Assembly (NCBI RefSeq): GCF_000146325.1
Contig: NZ_GL397067.1
Location: 598,126-662,125, forward strand
Source of the DNA: Pediococcus acidilactici DSM 20284
GTDB lineage: Bacteria; Bacillota; Bacilli; Lactobacillales; Lactobacillaceae
DNA: 64,000 nt
Reading direction: 5' to 3'
Both the position numbers and the translations under genes were made by a program. The stretch's first letter is position 1, and every line of letters starts with the position of its first letter. The notes below the pieces were generated by a model that was given only the letters and a program-made list of their open reading frames with translations, did not search any database and was not told the DNA's origin. This document shows, piece after piece, positions 1-9,030 of this stretch.

Positions 1-940
1 CTTCTAAATCAAGCAATCCGAGAAAAGCACGTTTGAGGCTAGCCATATCAAATTGGCGCACCGCCTGCATAGCTAATTTAATTCGGTACGGATGGGCCTT
101 TAATTCTTGAGCAAGTTTACCTTGAGAAAATCCCCGTTCCGTTAAAATTTTAACCTGTAAGAGTAACCGAAATTGACTAACTAAGGCGGCGTTAATTCGC
201 AATGGTTGTTCTTGGTTAAGCAACAAGACGGAATAGTCTGCAATCGACTGTCGCACATCCCCCTTCATCAACACCTTAATCAAATCAAAAACATTTTGGG
301 TCAGACTTTTGGGAACGAGTTTTTGTACCGCCTCTAGGTCAATGTGCTTCGAATCCGCTGCGTAAACGGTCAATTTTTCCAATTCATTAATCACTTGCGC
401 TAAATTATTTCCCGTTCGTAAAATCAATTCTTCGACTGCCGGGCTGGCAATTTGAATTTGACGCTCGTTAACAAACTGTTGAATTAACTGCCGAGTATCA
501 GCCTCTTTAGGCGGGTTAGCGTCAATAACGGTGGCCTGCTTTTTCAAATCTTTGACGATTTTTTTCCGGCCATCCAATTTCTCATATTTAGCAGCAAACA
601 CTAAAATAGTCGTGGGTTCGGGTTGCTTCAAGTAATTAATTAAGCCGTCCAAATTAAACTTAACTTTAGTTTTTTCACCAGTTAGAAAAACCGGATTATT
701 AGCAATCACCAGCCGATAGTCCCCAAAAAATGGCGAGGATTGCGCATCGTCTAATAACAAGCCTAAATCGGTATTTTCTAAGTCGTACGTTCCAACATTC
801 ATCACTTGCTGGTCTTCTGGGATTAGCGCGGTTAGTATTTTTTTGGCTGCGTTTTGAATGTAGTTATCCGGCCCTTCAATCAAATAGATTGGCTGAAGGT
901 TACCTTTAGCAACATCCTTTTTTAAATCAGTAAGTTTCAT
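1..940 (-). CDS. holA: DNA polymerase III subunit delta (partial, 3' end cut by window edge)
   Basis: This is the clamp-loader delta subunit, which opens the sliding clamp during replication. Translating the minus strand from the ATG at 938-940 gives an open frame of 313 codons to the left edge. It begins MKLTDLKKDVAKGNLQPIYL and carries the family's IEGPDNY-like and LVFAAKYEKLDGRKK segments and the late helical part (LLLQVKILTERGFSQGKLA). Family members are about 340 residues, so roughly the last 25-30 residues lie outside the window. The start overlaps the comEC stop (ATGA, 4 nt), so it is probably translated by coupling at the end of the comEA-comEB-comEC transcript, an order common in Bacilli. 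Confidence 0.93.
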   Translation of the reverse strand, partial: MKLTDLKKDVAKGNLQPIYLIEGPDNYIQNAAKKILTALIPEDQQVMNVGTYDLENTDLGLLLDDAQSSPFFGDYRLVIANNPVFLTGEKTKVKFNLDGLINYLKQPEPTTILVFAAKYEKLDGRKKIVKDLKKQATVIDANPPKEADTRQLIQQFVNERQIQIASPAVEELILRTGNNLAQVINELEKLTVYAADSKHIDLEAVQKLVPKSLTQNVFDLIKVLMKGDVRQSIADYSVLLLNQEQPLRINAALVSQFRLLLQVKILTERGFSQGKLAQELKAHPYRIKLAMQAVRQFDMASLKRAFLGLLDLE

Positions 941-3195
941 TGAACAATGCTTCCTTTTTTATCAATTCCTACCTTCCATCTTCCCATACCATTGAAAAAA
1001 TATCTATAAGAAATCATCCCGTAATCTTGGGTAGAAACGACCGGAATTCGTAACCGTTGCAGGCGCTCAATCACTTCCGCATTTGGATGACCGTACCGGT
1101 TATTTCGTCCCGCCGAAACGACCGCTAATTTAGGGGAAATTGCGGATAACAATTCAGGCGAATTAGCAGTCTTGCTGCCATGGTGTCCCAATTTAAAAAT
1201 ATCCACCTTACCAACCAATTCTGGATTTTGTAGTAGTTTCTGTTCACCACTAATATCTAAATCACCAGTCAATAAAATTCTTTTTCCGCCAAAATTACCT
1301 TCCAGCACTAAAGAATCTTCGTTTGCACCCTTCCCCGGCCGTTCCGGATATAAAATTTGCAGCGGTAGTCGGGAAACTTGAGCATCTTTTAATACCTCAA
1401 CGATCCGGGTTTGGTGGAGATAGGGCAAAATTTGGTAACGGAAGTTATCCGTTTTTTCTACCCCGGCGGGAAAGAGCAGCTGTTGGACCTTTAAATTTTG
1501 CAAAACCGCCTTTGCTTCTCCAATATGGTCAACGTCTTGGTGGGTCAAACAAAGTGTATCAATCTTACTAATGCCAATGCTTTGTAAATAATTAATTGAA
1601 CTATTCTTAGCAATTGTAGAGGTCTGCTTTTGCCGGGAGCCAAACCGTAACTTACCACCCGTGTCCACCATGGTTACCGATCGGTTAAAAGGCTCCCGAA
1701 TTAAAATACTGTCTCCTTGACCGACGTCAAAGAACGTAACCTCTCCAAAAGGCAGTAAACGAAAATAAACTCCCGTCGCTATCCAAGTTAACCAATAAAC
1801 TTTAAAAAGTCGTTTCTTCAGGATCTGTGCATCCGTGGATACAATTTTAAGTGCAATCACTAAAAGAAACATCACCAACCAGCGACTAGGCTTTCCGATT
1901 AGTAAAAGTCCCGGAAGCTGATCTAACCGTTGCAATCCCCACTCTACCCCGATAATCACCTGATTAATCACGCTGGCAGTGAGCGGGAAACAAAAAGCTA
2001 TTAAAACAGCCGGGATCACTAAGCTTGAAAAAAGCGGTACGCATAGTAAATTAAAAAGAACCGTCAAAAGGTGGATTTTGTACATCGAAAAAAGGATAAT
2101 CGGTATTTCTACCAAAAATAGTTTAAATGAAATTTTTAAACTGCTAGTGGTACTTTGACTAATCAAAACTAGAGATAGCAAGTAACTTAGCTGACCACCC
2201 ATTTGAAGCAGCACGAATGGATTCAGCCATAGATTAATCAATAAAACTATGCACCAAGCCTCTACGCCACCCCTAAAATTCAACCGTAGTCGTTGTGCCA
2301 CCAGCTTAATTAAAACTAGCGTGACTGCCCGAAAAAGGCTTGTACTTCCCCCTCCAAGCACGAAATAAACCGGTAAAACCACCATTTGTATGGTAAACAA
2401 AGTTTCCCGATCAATTCGCAACAAGATTCCTATTTTTTCAATCAACCTGATGAAGTAAAAAACGTGTAATCCCGAAATACAAAATAAGTGAATAATCCCT
2501 AAATTACGCAGTTTTTCACTATTTTCTTTTAGAAAATCGGTCTGCTCGCCCAAAATGATTCCCGCGCAATAACTACGCAACGGTTCTGCAAACTGCTGAC
2601 AGCGGTCTAATAACTTCTTCCGCCAGTGGTGCATCCATGCTTGGTAACTCTTTAAGGGGAGTTGTCGAACATTGATCAGCTGCGTCTTGTTTAAGTTATA
2701 GTAAACCTTTTTACCGTACATAATGCGGCGAAAATCAAATTGGTTCACGTTGGTTGGTTGCGCTAACGGCCCCAGATTTCCCGCAACTTCTAGTTGTAAA
2801 TCTTGCGAATTATTTTGGAAGCTTTGCTGTAATTTGGGAGACTCCAGTGGGATAAAAGCCTGAACTCCTTGGTGATCAAAACTATTATTAAACGCTCGGA
2901 TGCTGATCCCGTCTTCTCGAATTTTGACCTCATCAGGGTGCACGTTTAAGATTATCCGTACATTTTCATAACTTTTCTGATGTTGCCCGATAAAATGACT
3001 CACGTGACTAAAATGCCACCCAAAAAGCAATCCCAACGTCACAACTTGTACCACTGGGAAAAGCTGCCGCAACCAACAAACCCGGCCAAACCAAACAAAT
3101 AGCAATACTAAAAAAACTATTGAACGAGTAAAAACATATCCCGCCAGCAAAAAGATCGTCACCGTTGCCCAAATTAAAGAACTACTACTTTCCAT
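937..3195 (-). CDS. comEC: ComEC/Rec2 DNA-uptake channel
   Basis: This is the predicted membrane channel that carries single-stranded DNA into the cytoplasm during transformation. The 752-residue product has N-terminal membrane segments, a soluble loop (about residues 70-200), a polytopic Competence domain (about 220-470; HLFCISGLHVFYF is typical) and a C-terminal metallo-beta-lactamase-like domain with the motif THQDVDHIGE and a downstream LGHHGS. The length is usual for full ComEC and I see no internal stop or frameshift. It overlaps the end of comEB by 11 nt and its TGA overlaps the holA ATG. An intact channel fits the comEA, coiA, mecA and spx genes in the window, but the pilus (comG) genes and a competence regulator are not visible here. 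Confidence 0.95.
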   Translation of the reverse strand: MESSSSLIWATVTIFLLAGYVFTRSIVFLVLLFVWFGRVCWLRQLFPVVQVVTLGLLFGWHFSHVSHFIGQHQKSYENVRIILNVHPDEVKIREDGISIRAFNNSFDHQGVQAFIPLESPKLQQSFQNNSQDLQLEVAGNLGPLAQPTNVNQFDFRRIMYGKKVYYNLNKTQLINVRQLPLKSYQAWMHHWRKKLLDRCQQFAEPLRSYCAGIILGEQTDFLKENSEKLRNLGIIHLFCISGLHVFYFIRLIEKIGILLRIDRETLFTIQMVVLPVYFVLGGGSTSLFRAVTLVLIKLVAQRLRLNFRGGVEAWCIVLLINLWLNPFVLLQMGGQLSYLLSLVLISQSTTSSLKISFKLFLVEIPIILFSMYKIHLLTVLFNLLCVPLFSSLVIPAVLIAFCFPLTASVINQVIIGVEWGLQRLDQLPGLLLIGKPSRWLVMFLLVIALKIVSTDAQILKKRLFKVYWLTWIATGVYFRLLPFGEVTFFDVGQGDSILIREPFNRSVTMVDTGGKLRFGSRQKQTSTIAKNSSINYLQSIGISKIDTLCLTHQDVDHIGEAKAVLQNLKVQQLLFPAGVEKTDNFRYQILPYLHQTRIVEVLKDAQVSRLPLQILYPERPGKGANEDSLVLEGNFGGKRILLTGDLDISGEQKLLQNPELVGKVDIFKLGHHGSKTANSPELLSAISPKLAVVSAGRNNRYGHPNAEVIERLQRLRIPVVSTQDYGMISYRYFFNGMGRWKVGIDKKGSIVQ

Positions 3196-3667
3196 CCTTT
3201 AATAAAGTTTTGACATCGATTTTAGCTAAATCTTCGTCCGTAAACTTAATTTGCTTAACGGCAACATTTTTACGTTTCAAAAGTGCTACTGCATAAGGGT
3301 CGTTATTATAGTTTCGTAAATAATTAATTTTCACAATGCCCGTTTGTAAAAGCATTTTGGTACATTGCAGACACGGAAAGTCGGTAACGTAAATCTCCGC
3401 TCCGTCAGTTGCCACGCCAAATTTAGAGCATTGCAACACCGCGTTCATTTCAGCATGAATTGTCCGCACGCAATGACCATCAACTAAGTAACATCCTTCG
3501 TCTAAGCAATGCACGTCGCCGCTAACCGATCCGTTATATCCTCCAGCAATTACGCGCCGGTCGCGGACAATAATTGCTCCTACAGAAAGCCGTTTGCATG
3601 TGCTCCGTAGCGATAATAATAGTGCCTGTGTCATGAAATATTGGTCCCAATCAATTCTTTTATCCAT
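3185..3667 (-). CDS. comEB: ComEB, dCMP deaminase family protein
   Basis: This is a deoxycytidylate deaminase homologue that would convert dCMP to dUMP. Its gene lies in the late competence operon, although in Bacillus subtilis it is dispensable for transformation (family knowledge). Zinc ligands are visible as the HAEMN motif and the PCLQC motif. I chose the second in-frame ATG (3665-3667, protein MDKRIDWDQYFMTQ): an AAAGGA lies about 8-9 nt upstream, the residues align with the start of known ComEB, and the first ATG (3676) sits directly on that ribosome binding site. The product is 160 residues. The gene lies 14 nt after comEA and overlaps comEC by 11 nt. Confidence 0.93.
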   Translation of the reverse strand: MDKRIDWDQYFMTQALLLSLRSTCKRLSVGAIIVRDRRVIAGGYNGSVSGDVHCLDEGCYLVDGHCVRTIHAEMNAVLQCSKFGVATDGAEIYVTDFPCLQCTKMLLQTGIVKINYLRNYNNDPYAVALLKRKNVAVKQIKFTDEDLAKIDVKTLLKDGK

Positions 3668-3681
3668 TTTAACCATCCTTT

Positions 3682-4362
3682 TTAAACCGTAATTGAATCC
3701 TTTAAACCTGCAAAAATTTTATCACCAATTCCTTGAACCTGCTTTAAATCATCGATGGTTTTAAAGCCACCCTGTTTTTCCCGATAGCTAATAATCTGAT
3801 CCGCCTTTTTATCTCCAATCCCGTTTAACGTTAACAAAGCATTTTTATCAGCCGTATTGATGTTTACTAACTCACCAGCCGATGAAGAACTTGCCAGGCT
3901 TTCATTTCCAGCATTGCCAGCGGTTCCCATTAACTGCTTAGGGTCAAAGTCCTTAATTTCTCCTTTAATGGGTATGTACACTACCTGTTGGTCACTTAAT
4001 TGTAAAGCCATATTAATGTTTTTGCGGTCCGCAGATTCAGTCAATCCGCCAGCCAGTTCAATTCCGTCGACGACCCGCATCCCCGGTTTTACTTCATAAA
4101 CTCCCGGTTTTTTAACCGCACCCTTTACGTCCACCATTAACTTCTGCTTCCTAGCTGATTTTTGAACACTATCAGTCGAAGGGCTGCTAGTTACAGAGCT
4201 AGATTGAGCTTCTGAACCCGCCATCATCACTTCTGAGCTTTCTTGTGGGGACTGCACATTATTCTTCGGCCGTAGCAAACTAACAACTAACAAAATAGCC
4301 GCCATCAAGATGCTTCCTATTATAATCGGTTTTTGGTATTTTTCCCAAATTTCTTCCCACAT
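3682..4362 (-). CDS. comEA: ComEA, DNA receptor for competence
   Basis: This is a membrane-anchored double-stranded DNA receptor that hands DNA to ComEC. The 226-residue product has one N-terminal membrane segment (PIIIGSILMAAILLVVSLL, about residues 13-31), a Ser-rich linker, an SLBB domain (VDVKGAVKKPGVYEVKPGMR, about 77-130) and two C-terminal helix-hairpin-helix motifs (LLTLNGIGDKKADQI and LKQVQGIGDKIFAGL). The start is the ATG at 4360-4362, placed 7 nt after GGAGG. A GTG two codons upstream lies on top of the ribosome binding site and is rejected. The gene is first in comEA-comEB-comEC-holA and is separated from coaD by a terminator, so it probably has its own promoter, which I could not place confidently. 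Confidence 0.95.
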   Translation of the reverse strand: MWEEIWEKYQKPIIIGSILMAAILLVVSLLRPKNNVQSPQESSEVMMAGSEAQSSSVTSSPSTDSVQKSARKQKLMVDVKGAVKKPGVYEVKPGMRVVDGIELAGGLTESADRKNINMALQLSDQQVVYIPIKGEIKDFDPKQLMGTAGNAGNESLASSSSAGELVNINTADKNALLTLNGIGDKKADQIISYREKQGGFKTIDDLKQVQGIGDKIFAGLKDSITV

Positions 4363-4388
4363 TTTCACCCCTCCTCAACTATATATAC

Positions 4389-4418
4389 AAAAAAAGACCG
4401 GAATTTCTTCCAGTCTTT
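4389..4418 (-). terminator. Rho-independent terminator after coaD
   Basis: On the minus strand AAAGACTGGAA and TTCCGGTCTTT form an 11-bp stem with a 4-nt loop, and the 3' arm runs into a run of seven T. It lies just after the coaD stop and before comEA, so it separates the coaD operon from the competence operon. Confidence 0.85.
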
Positions 4419-4421
4419 AGT

Positions 4422-4904
4422 TTATTTATTTTTTAGTCGACTTTTAAGCTGTAGCTCCACTGCTTCCGGTACTAACCCGTGGATGCTACCACCCATTTTC
4501 ACCACTTCTTTAATTAAACTCGAAGAGGTAAAGTTCCATTTAGGATCAGCTGGCAAAAAGACGGTTTCAACTTGTTCAGCCAAAAATTGGTTCATTTGTG
4601 CGACTTGTGTCTCAAAATCAAGGTCGGCGGCGTTCCGAACGCCACGTACCAAAACGTCCGCATTTAATTCTTTAAAAGTATCCACCGTCAACCCTTTAGA
4701 CGTGGTAAAGCTCACGTTCTCCAAGTCCTGCATCGCCATCGTCAACAAGTTAACCCGCTCTTGAGGAGAAAATAACGGCTGCTTATTGGTATTAATAGCG
4801 ACCACTACCACCAGTTCGTCAAAGATTCGCGCAGCACGGCGAATCAAGTCCACGTGTCCGTTAGTAACCGGGTCAAAACTTCCCGCATAAAGTGCCTTCG
4901 TCAT
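4422..4904 (-). CDS. coaD: Phosphopantetheine adenylyltransferase
   Basis: This enzyme transfers AMP from ATP to 4'-phosphopantetheine to give dephospho-CoA, the penultimate step of coenzyme A synthesis. The 160-residue product matches the family length. It starts [20 protein letters not shown], which holds the nucleotidyltransferase TxGH motif (TNGH, about residues 15-18), and has the later [16 protein letters not shown] segment equivalent to the ISSS(L/V)xKE motif. The ribosome binding site is AAGGAAG about 9 nt before ATG. It lies 32 nt downstream of rsmD, the usual rsmD-coaD pairing of Firmicutes, and ends at a terminator. Confidence 0.97.
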   Translation of the reverse strand: MTKALYAGSFDPVTNGHVDLIRRAARIFDELVVVVAINTNKQPLFSPQERVNLLTMAMQDLENVSFTTSKGLTVDTFKELNADVLVRGVRNAADLDFETQVAQMNQFLAEQVETVFLPADPKWNFTSSSLIKEVVKMGGSIHGLVPEAVELQLKSRLKNK

Positions 4905-4936
4905 TATGTTTTGCTTCCTTACTTAAAATATTTTAT

Positions 4937-5491
4937 CTAGCTACCCGCCTTGTAGATAACAATCTTAGTAATACCGTAACGTTGCTCGCGTGTTTTAGCT
5001 AACCAGCCAATTTGGTCGGGCAATTCGACTTCTTCACTAGTTTCACAGACAATGGTGACGTCTTTAGCAAGTAAATCTAGCTCCATCAGGGACACAATAT
5101 CTTGGGCGATGGTTTGCAATGCGTATGGCGGGTCAAAAAAGACCATGTTATACGATACCGCCTGCTTCGCTAAATTATGAATCACCTTTTTGGTATCACC
5201 CTTAATTATCTGAAACTGCTCCGGATGTTTCGTTACCTGTACATTATCCCGAATAGTCTTAATTGCCGCCATTTGTTTATCGATCAAGGTTGCTTGTTCC
5301 ATGCCCCGCGAGACCGCCTCGATAGCGAGCCCGCCGCTACCAGCATACATGTCTAAAACGGCGCCACCGGTAAAATATGGCCCGATAATGTTAAATACAT
5401 TTTCCTTAATTTTATCAGTCGTGGGCCGGGTTTTCATTCCGGGGACCGCCTTTAACCGTCGGCCGCCAAAATCACCAGAAATAATTCTCAT
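4937..5491 (-). CDS. rsmD: 16S rRNA (guanine(966)-N2)-methyltransferase
   Basis: This S-adenosylmethionine-dependent methyltransferase modifies G966 of 16S rRNA in the 30S subunit. The 184-residue protein begins MRIISGDFGGRRLKAVPG, the family signature. It carries the SAM-binding motif VLDMYAGSGGLAIEA (about 44-58) and the catalytic DPPY motif (FFDPPY). It overlaps the upstream ylbG gene by 4 nt and is followed 32 nt later by coaD, so ftsW-ylbG-rsmD-coaD appears to be one transcription unit. Confidence 0.96.
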   Translation of the reverse strand: MRIISGDFGGRRLKAVPGMKTRPTTDKIKENVFNIIGPYFTGGAVLDMYAGSGGLAIEAVSRGMEQATLIDKQMAAIKTIRDNVQVTKHPEQFQIIKGDTKKVIHNLAKQAVSYNMVFFDPPYALQTIAQDIVSLMELDLLAKDVTIVCETSEEVELPDQIGWLAKTREQRYGITKIVIYKAGS

Positions 5492-5751
5492 TGTTCATCT
5501 TCCTCTGTTATCGTATAGTCCTCATCGTAGTTGACTCGCAAATCAGCGCGTGGTGAAATATACGCCGTACGCACAAAATTAAAACTGCGAATTTTTTTCA
5601 GCGTTTCCGCTGCGTCAGCTCGGTTAACATACAAAATCAAGTAATGCATCTCTTTGGACAAATAATTAATATCCCCTAGCTTCTTCAAAGCCGTAACTTT
5701 TTTTAGGTGACTAAAGAAAATTACGATGCTTTGCCGTTCAGTTATCTCCAT
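5488..5751 (-). CDS. ylbG: YlbG family protein (DUF2129/UPF0298)
   Basis: This is a small conserved Firmicutes protein of unknown function, 87 residues, with the family pattern RQSIVIFFSHLKK ... LGDINYLS and the acidic C-terminus (YDEDYTITEEDEQ). No catalytic motif is visible. Its start codon directly follows the ftsW stop (TAAATG) and its end overlaps rsmD by 4 nt, so expression should be tightly coupled to both. The placement next to rsmD matches the Bacillus ylbG-ylbH order. Confidence 0.9.
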   Translation of the reverse strand: MEITERQSIVIFFSHLKKVTALKKLGDINYLSKEMHYLILYVNRADAAETLKKIRSFNFVRTAYISPRADLRVNYDEDYTITEEDEQ

Positions 5752-6954
5752 TTATTTTGCTTCCCTTTGCTCTATTCTTTGGCTTCTTTTTTGTGAAGCA
5801 CTAATATTTAACAAAACGCCAATGGTGGCAGATAAAACAATCATACTCGACCCCCCGTAGCTAATAAAGGGAAAAGTTACCCCCGTAATCGGGATCAAGC
5901 CGGTAATTCCACCAACGTTGAAAAAGGTTTGAACTACTAAATAAGTCGCAATTCCGTAGCAAATTAACGTATCGTACATCCGATTTGACTTGGTACCTAA
6001 GATAATTGCCCGGAAAATAATCACGAAGAGCACCGAAATAATGATAATCACCATAATTAACCCTAACTCTTCAGCTACCACGGACATGATGAAGTCGGTA
6101 TTTGCTTCTGGCAAGTATCCTTTTTTCTGGATACTATTTCCTAAGCCAACGCCAAATATCCCACCATTACCGAGCGCGTAATAAGAATTAACTAATTGGT
6201 TTCCGGCTCCTTTGGATAGCTCAAACGGGTGTGCAAAGCCGACCAACCTTTGCAGCATGTAATTGGAGGTGTTGACGTCAATTTTAGAAGCTACCGTCGT
6301 CAACAACCCAAAAAAGACTGCCAAACCCGCAAAAATTATTGCAACACTTTGCCGATAATTTTTCCCGGCTGCCAAGAATAGCACAATTGCAATCGCTGCG
6401 TTAATTGTGGAACCCCCTAAATCGTGTTCCAAAAAGTTTAATACGATTAGTCCGAATACAATAACGGCCGGGCTCCAGGTCGTCTTCGCTGAAATCTCGT
6501 CACCTAATTCCATGCGGTGCTGGTGCAACGACAAGATATTAGCTAAGTAAAGAATGATGAACAGTTTTAAGTACTCAGCCGGCTGAATCCCAAACGAACC
6601 AATATAAATCCAACCAGTGGCTCCGTTAGTGTTAGGCCCAAAGAAAATTAAGTATATTGACGCCAAAAATAGTACCACAAATGCGAACATCAAAATTTTC
6701 TTGTTTCGAAAAACTTTTTTGTTCATCAAAAAGACTAGCAAGGTAATCACAAATCCAACGGCTACCCACACCGCCTGCTTCAGCAAATAGCTTTTAGCGC
6801 TAATCCCATTTTGAATATAGTAGTCTGCACTGGCCGAATATACCATAATGATCCCAAAAATACTTAGCAACACGTATGGAAAAACGACCCATAAATCTAG
6901 GTCTGGAAGCCGCCGCTTTAATTTTTGCGGCAGCCAATTGATAATGCTTTGCAT
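5752..6954 (-). CDS. ftsW: FtsW/RodA/SpoVE family glycan polymerase
   Basis: This polytopic SEDS-family protein polymerises lipid II into glycan strands with a partner class B penicillin-binding protein at the septum. The 400-residue protein has about ten membrane segments. It contains the SEDS signatures LGGSTINAAIAIVLFLAAG and a C-terminal ITGVTFPFISYGGSSM. FtsW is favoured over RodA because of the context and the MVYSASADYY start region, but the paralogues are similar. The ribosome binding site AAAGGTGG lies 6 nt before ATG. The gene is first in ftsW-ylbG-rsmD-coaD, with a TATAAT at 6988-6993 upstream. Confidence 0.9.
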   Translation of the reverse strand: MQSIINWLPQKLKRRLPDLDLWVVFPYVLLSIFGIIMVYSASADYYIQNGISAKSYLLKQAVWVAVGFVITLLVFLMNKKVFRNKKILMFAFVVLFLASIYLIFFGPNTNGATGWIYIGSFGIQPAEYLKLFIILYLANILSLHQHRMELGDEISAKTTWSPAVIVFGLIVLNFLEHDLGGSTINAAIAIVLFLAAGKNYRQSVAIIFAGLAVFFGLLTTVASKIDVNTSNYMLQRLVGFAHPFELSKGAGNQLVNSYYALGNGGIFGVGLGNSIQKKGYLPEANTDFIMSVVAEELGLIMVIIIISVLFVIIFRAIILGTKSNRMYDTLICYGIATYLVVQTFFNVGGITGLIPITGVTFPFISYGGSSMIVLSATIGVLLNISASQKRSQRIEQREAK

Positions 6955-6987
6955 TGTTATCCACCTTTATCCTAATAATACTGTTCT

Positions 6988-6993
6988 ATTATA
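6988..6993 (-). promoter_or_regulatory. Candidate -10 element for ftsW operon
   Basis: A perfect TATAAT on the minus strand lies 34 nt before the ftsW start, between the typA terminator and the gene. No good -35 hexamer is seen at 16-18 nt, so this is a -10 call only. Confidence 0.5.
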
Positions 6994-7016
6994 TCCTATA
7001 TTTTCCCCGGAAAATT

Positions 7017-7049
7017 AAAAAGAGGCCGAGAAAATTTTTCCCGACCCCT
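7017..7049 (-). terminator. Rho-independent terminator after typA
   Basis: On the minus strand GGGGTCGGGAAAA pairs with TTTTCTCGGCCTC (with G-T pairs) and is followed by TTTTTAATTTT. It lies downstream of typA and upstream of the ftsW promoter. Confidence 0.8.
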
Positions 7050-7108
7050 TCTTAAGAAGAACTTAAACAGCGTTATTTTCTAACGTGTTTACGTAAACCT
7101 AATATTCA

Positions 7109-8953
7109 TTATTTTTTAGCAGCCATTTTACGTTTCTTAGCCGCTTTTTCACGTTCGTTAGTATTTAAGATTTGCTTACGGAGACGAATATTTTCTGGTG
7201 TAACTTCACAGTATTCATCTTCATTTAAGAATTCAAGGGATTCTTCAAGCGTCATGTGTAATGGTGCTTTAACCTTAGCAATATCTTCAGAACCAGCAGC
7301 CCGGACGTTAGTTTGGTTCCGTCCCCGGGTGATATTTACTGAAATATCATTTTCCCGGCTGTTTTGACCAACGATCATTCCTTCGTATACTTCGGTTCCG
7401 GCGTCAGTAAAGATTACCCCGCGATCTTGGATTGCCATGATTGCGTATGTGGTTACCTTACCTGAGTTAATGGATACCAAAGTACCGTTACGACGACCTG
7501 GGTTCCAATTCTTAATCACTGGTAGATATTCTTGGAAAGTATGGTTCATAATTCCGTATCCCCGAGTCATTGAAAGGAATTCGGTTGAGTACCCGATTAA
7601 TCCGCGTGAAGGAGCTAAGAAAGTTAACCGAGTTTGTCCGTTTCCGGTTGATTCCATGTTTTTCATTTCACCTTTACGTTGTGAAAGTGAATCGATAACT
7701 GAACCAGTATATTCATCAGGAGTATCAATTTGAACTGATTCAAACGGTTCGCACATCTTACCGTCAACTTCTTTAAGGATAACTTCTGGACGAGAAACTT
7801 GTAGTTCGTAGCCTTCGCGACGAAGCATTTCAATCAAGATTGAAAGATGTAGTTCCCCACGGCCAGAAACCACCCAAGCACCGGGATCATCAGTATCGTC
7901 AACTCGTAAGGAAACGTCTGTATGCAATTCTTGCTTCAAACGTTGTTCCAATTGACGTGAAGTAACAAATTTTCCTTCCCGACCAGCAAAAGGCGAATCG
8001 TTAGTTCTGAAGGTCATTTGCAAAGTTGGTTCGTCAATCCGCAAAACTGGCAATGCTTCTGGGTGTTCGGCATCTGCAACGGTTTCCCCAACGAAAATGT
8101 CTTCCATCCCGGAAACGGCAATTAAATCACCGGCCTTAGCTTCCTTAATTTCCAGCCGTTTCAAGCCAAAGTAACCAAATAGCTTAGTAACCCGGAAGTT
8201 CTTCTTACTACCATCCAACTTCATTACGGTAACGCTATCGCCAACCTTAATGGTACCGCGGAATACCCGACCAATTCCGATCCGACCCACGAAATCGTTA
8301 TAATCAAGCATTGCTACTTGGAATTGAAGTGGTTGATCAGAAGTATCTTCCGGAGCAGGAATGGTCTTCACAATCGTGTCAAAAATTGGTTTCATCGTGT
8401 GTTCTTGTTCTGCAGGATCCGAAGAGAAGCTTGAAGTTCCGTTCAACGCTGAAGCGTAAACCACTGGGAATTCAAGTTGATCTTCGTCAGCACCAAGTTC
8501 AATGAACAAGTCCAAAACTTCGTCAACTACTTCTTCAGGACGAGCACCGGGGCGGTCGATTTTGTTAACTACCACGATTGGAGTTAGGTGTTGTTCCAAA
8601 GCTTTCTTCAATACGAACCGGGTTTGCGGCATGGTACCTTCAAATGCGTCCACAACTAACAAGACCCCGTCAACCATGCGCATGATCCGTTCTACTTCAC
8701 CACCGAAGTCCGCATGTCCTGGAGTATCTAAGATATTAATTTGCTTGTCGCCATAACGAACAGCCGTATTCTTAGAAAGAATGGTGATTCCACGTTCCTT
8801 TTCGATTGCGTTGGAGTCTAACGCCCGATCTTCGATTTGAACGTGTTCATCTAACGTGTCCGATTGTTTTAACAATTCATTAACTAACGTTGTTTTACCG
8901 TGGTCAACGTGAGCAATAATCGCAATATTTCTAATATCGTCTCTTAATTTCAA
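7109..8953 (-). CDS. typA: Ribosome-associated GTPase TypA/BipA
   Basis: This is a translational GTPase related to EF-G that binds 70S ribosomes and helps 50S assembly and stress growth. Motifs seen: P-loop [23 protein letters not shown] and [10 protein letters not shown], followed by EF-G-like beta-barrel and C-terminal domains. I chose the TTG at 8951-8953, giving [20 protein letters not shown], which is the usual family start; a GGGAG lies about 9 nt upstream. A longer frame to 9010 would add 19 residues and run back into the upstream terminator. The product is 614 residues. The gene stands alone between terminators. Confidence 0.95.
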   Translation of the reverse strand: MKLRDDIRNIAIIAHVDHGKTTLVNELLKQSDTLDEHVQIEDRALDSNAIEKERGITILSKNTAVRYGDKQINILDTPGHADFGGEVERIMRMVDGVLLVVDAFEGTMPQTRFVLKKALEQHLTPIVVVNKIDRPGARPEEVVDEVLDLFIELGADEDQLEFPVVYASALNGTSSFSSDPAEQEHTMKPIFDTIVKTIPAPEDTSDQPLQFQVAMLDYNDFVGRIGIGRVFRGTIKVGDSVTVMKLDGSKKNFRVTKLFGYFGLKRLEIKEAKAGDLIAVSGMEDIFVGETVADAEHPEALPVLRIDEPTLQMTFRTNDSPFAGREGKFVTSRQLEQRLKQELHTDVSLRVDDTDDPGAWVVSGRGELHLSILIEMLRREGYELQVSRPEVILKEVDGKMCEPFESVQIDTPDEYTGSVIDSLSQRKGEMKNMESTGNGQTRLTFLAPSRGLIGYSTEFLSMTRGYGIMNHTFQEYLPVIKNWNPGRRNGTLVSINSGKVTTYAIMAIQDRGVIFTDAGTEVYEGMIVGQNSRENDISVNITRGRNQTNVRAAGSEDIAKVKAPLHMTLEESLEFLNEDEYCEVTPENIRLRKQILNTNEREKAAKKRKMAAKK

Positions 8954-8991
8954 AATTTGTTTCTCCCTTTCGTTTTGCAATGGCTTTACAT

Positions 8992-9023
8992 AAAAAAACC
9001 TGTGACTCATTGTTCAGTCACAG
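8992..9023 (-). terminator. Rho-independent terminator after the inositol-phosphatase-like gene
   Basis: Minus-strand CTGTGACT ... AGTCACAG forms a perfect 8-bp stem with an 8-nt loop, followed by GTTTTTTTA. It lies between the phosphatase gene and typA. Confidence 0.85.
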
Positions 9024-9030
9024 CACAAGC

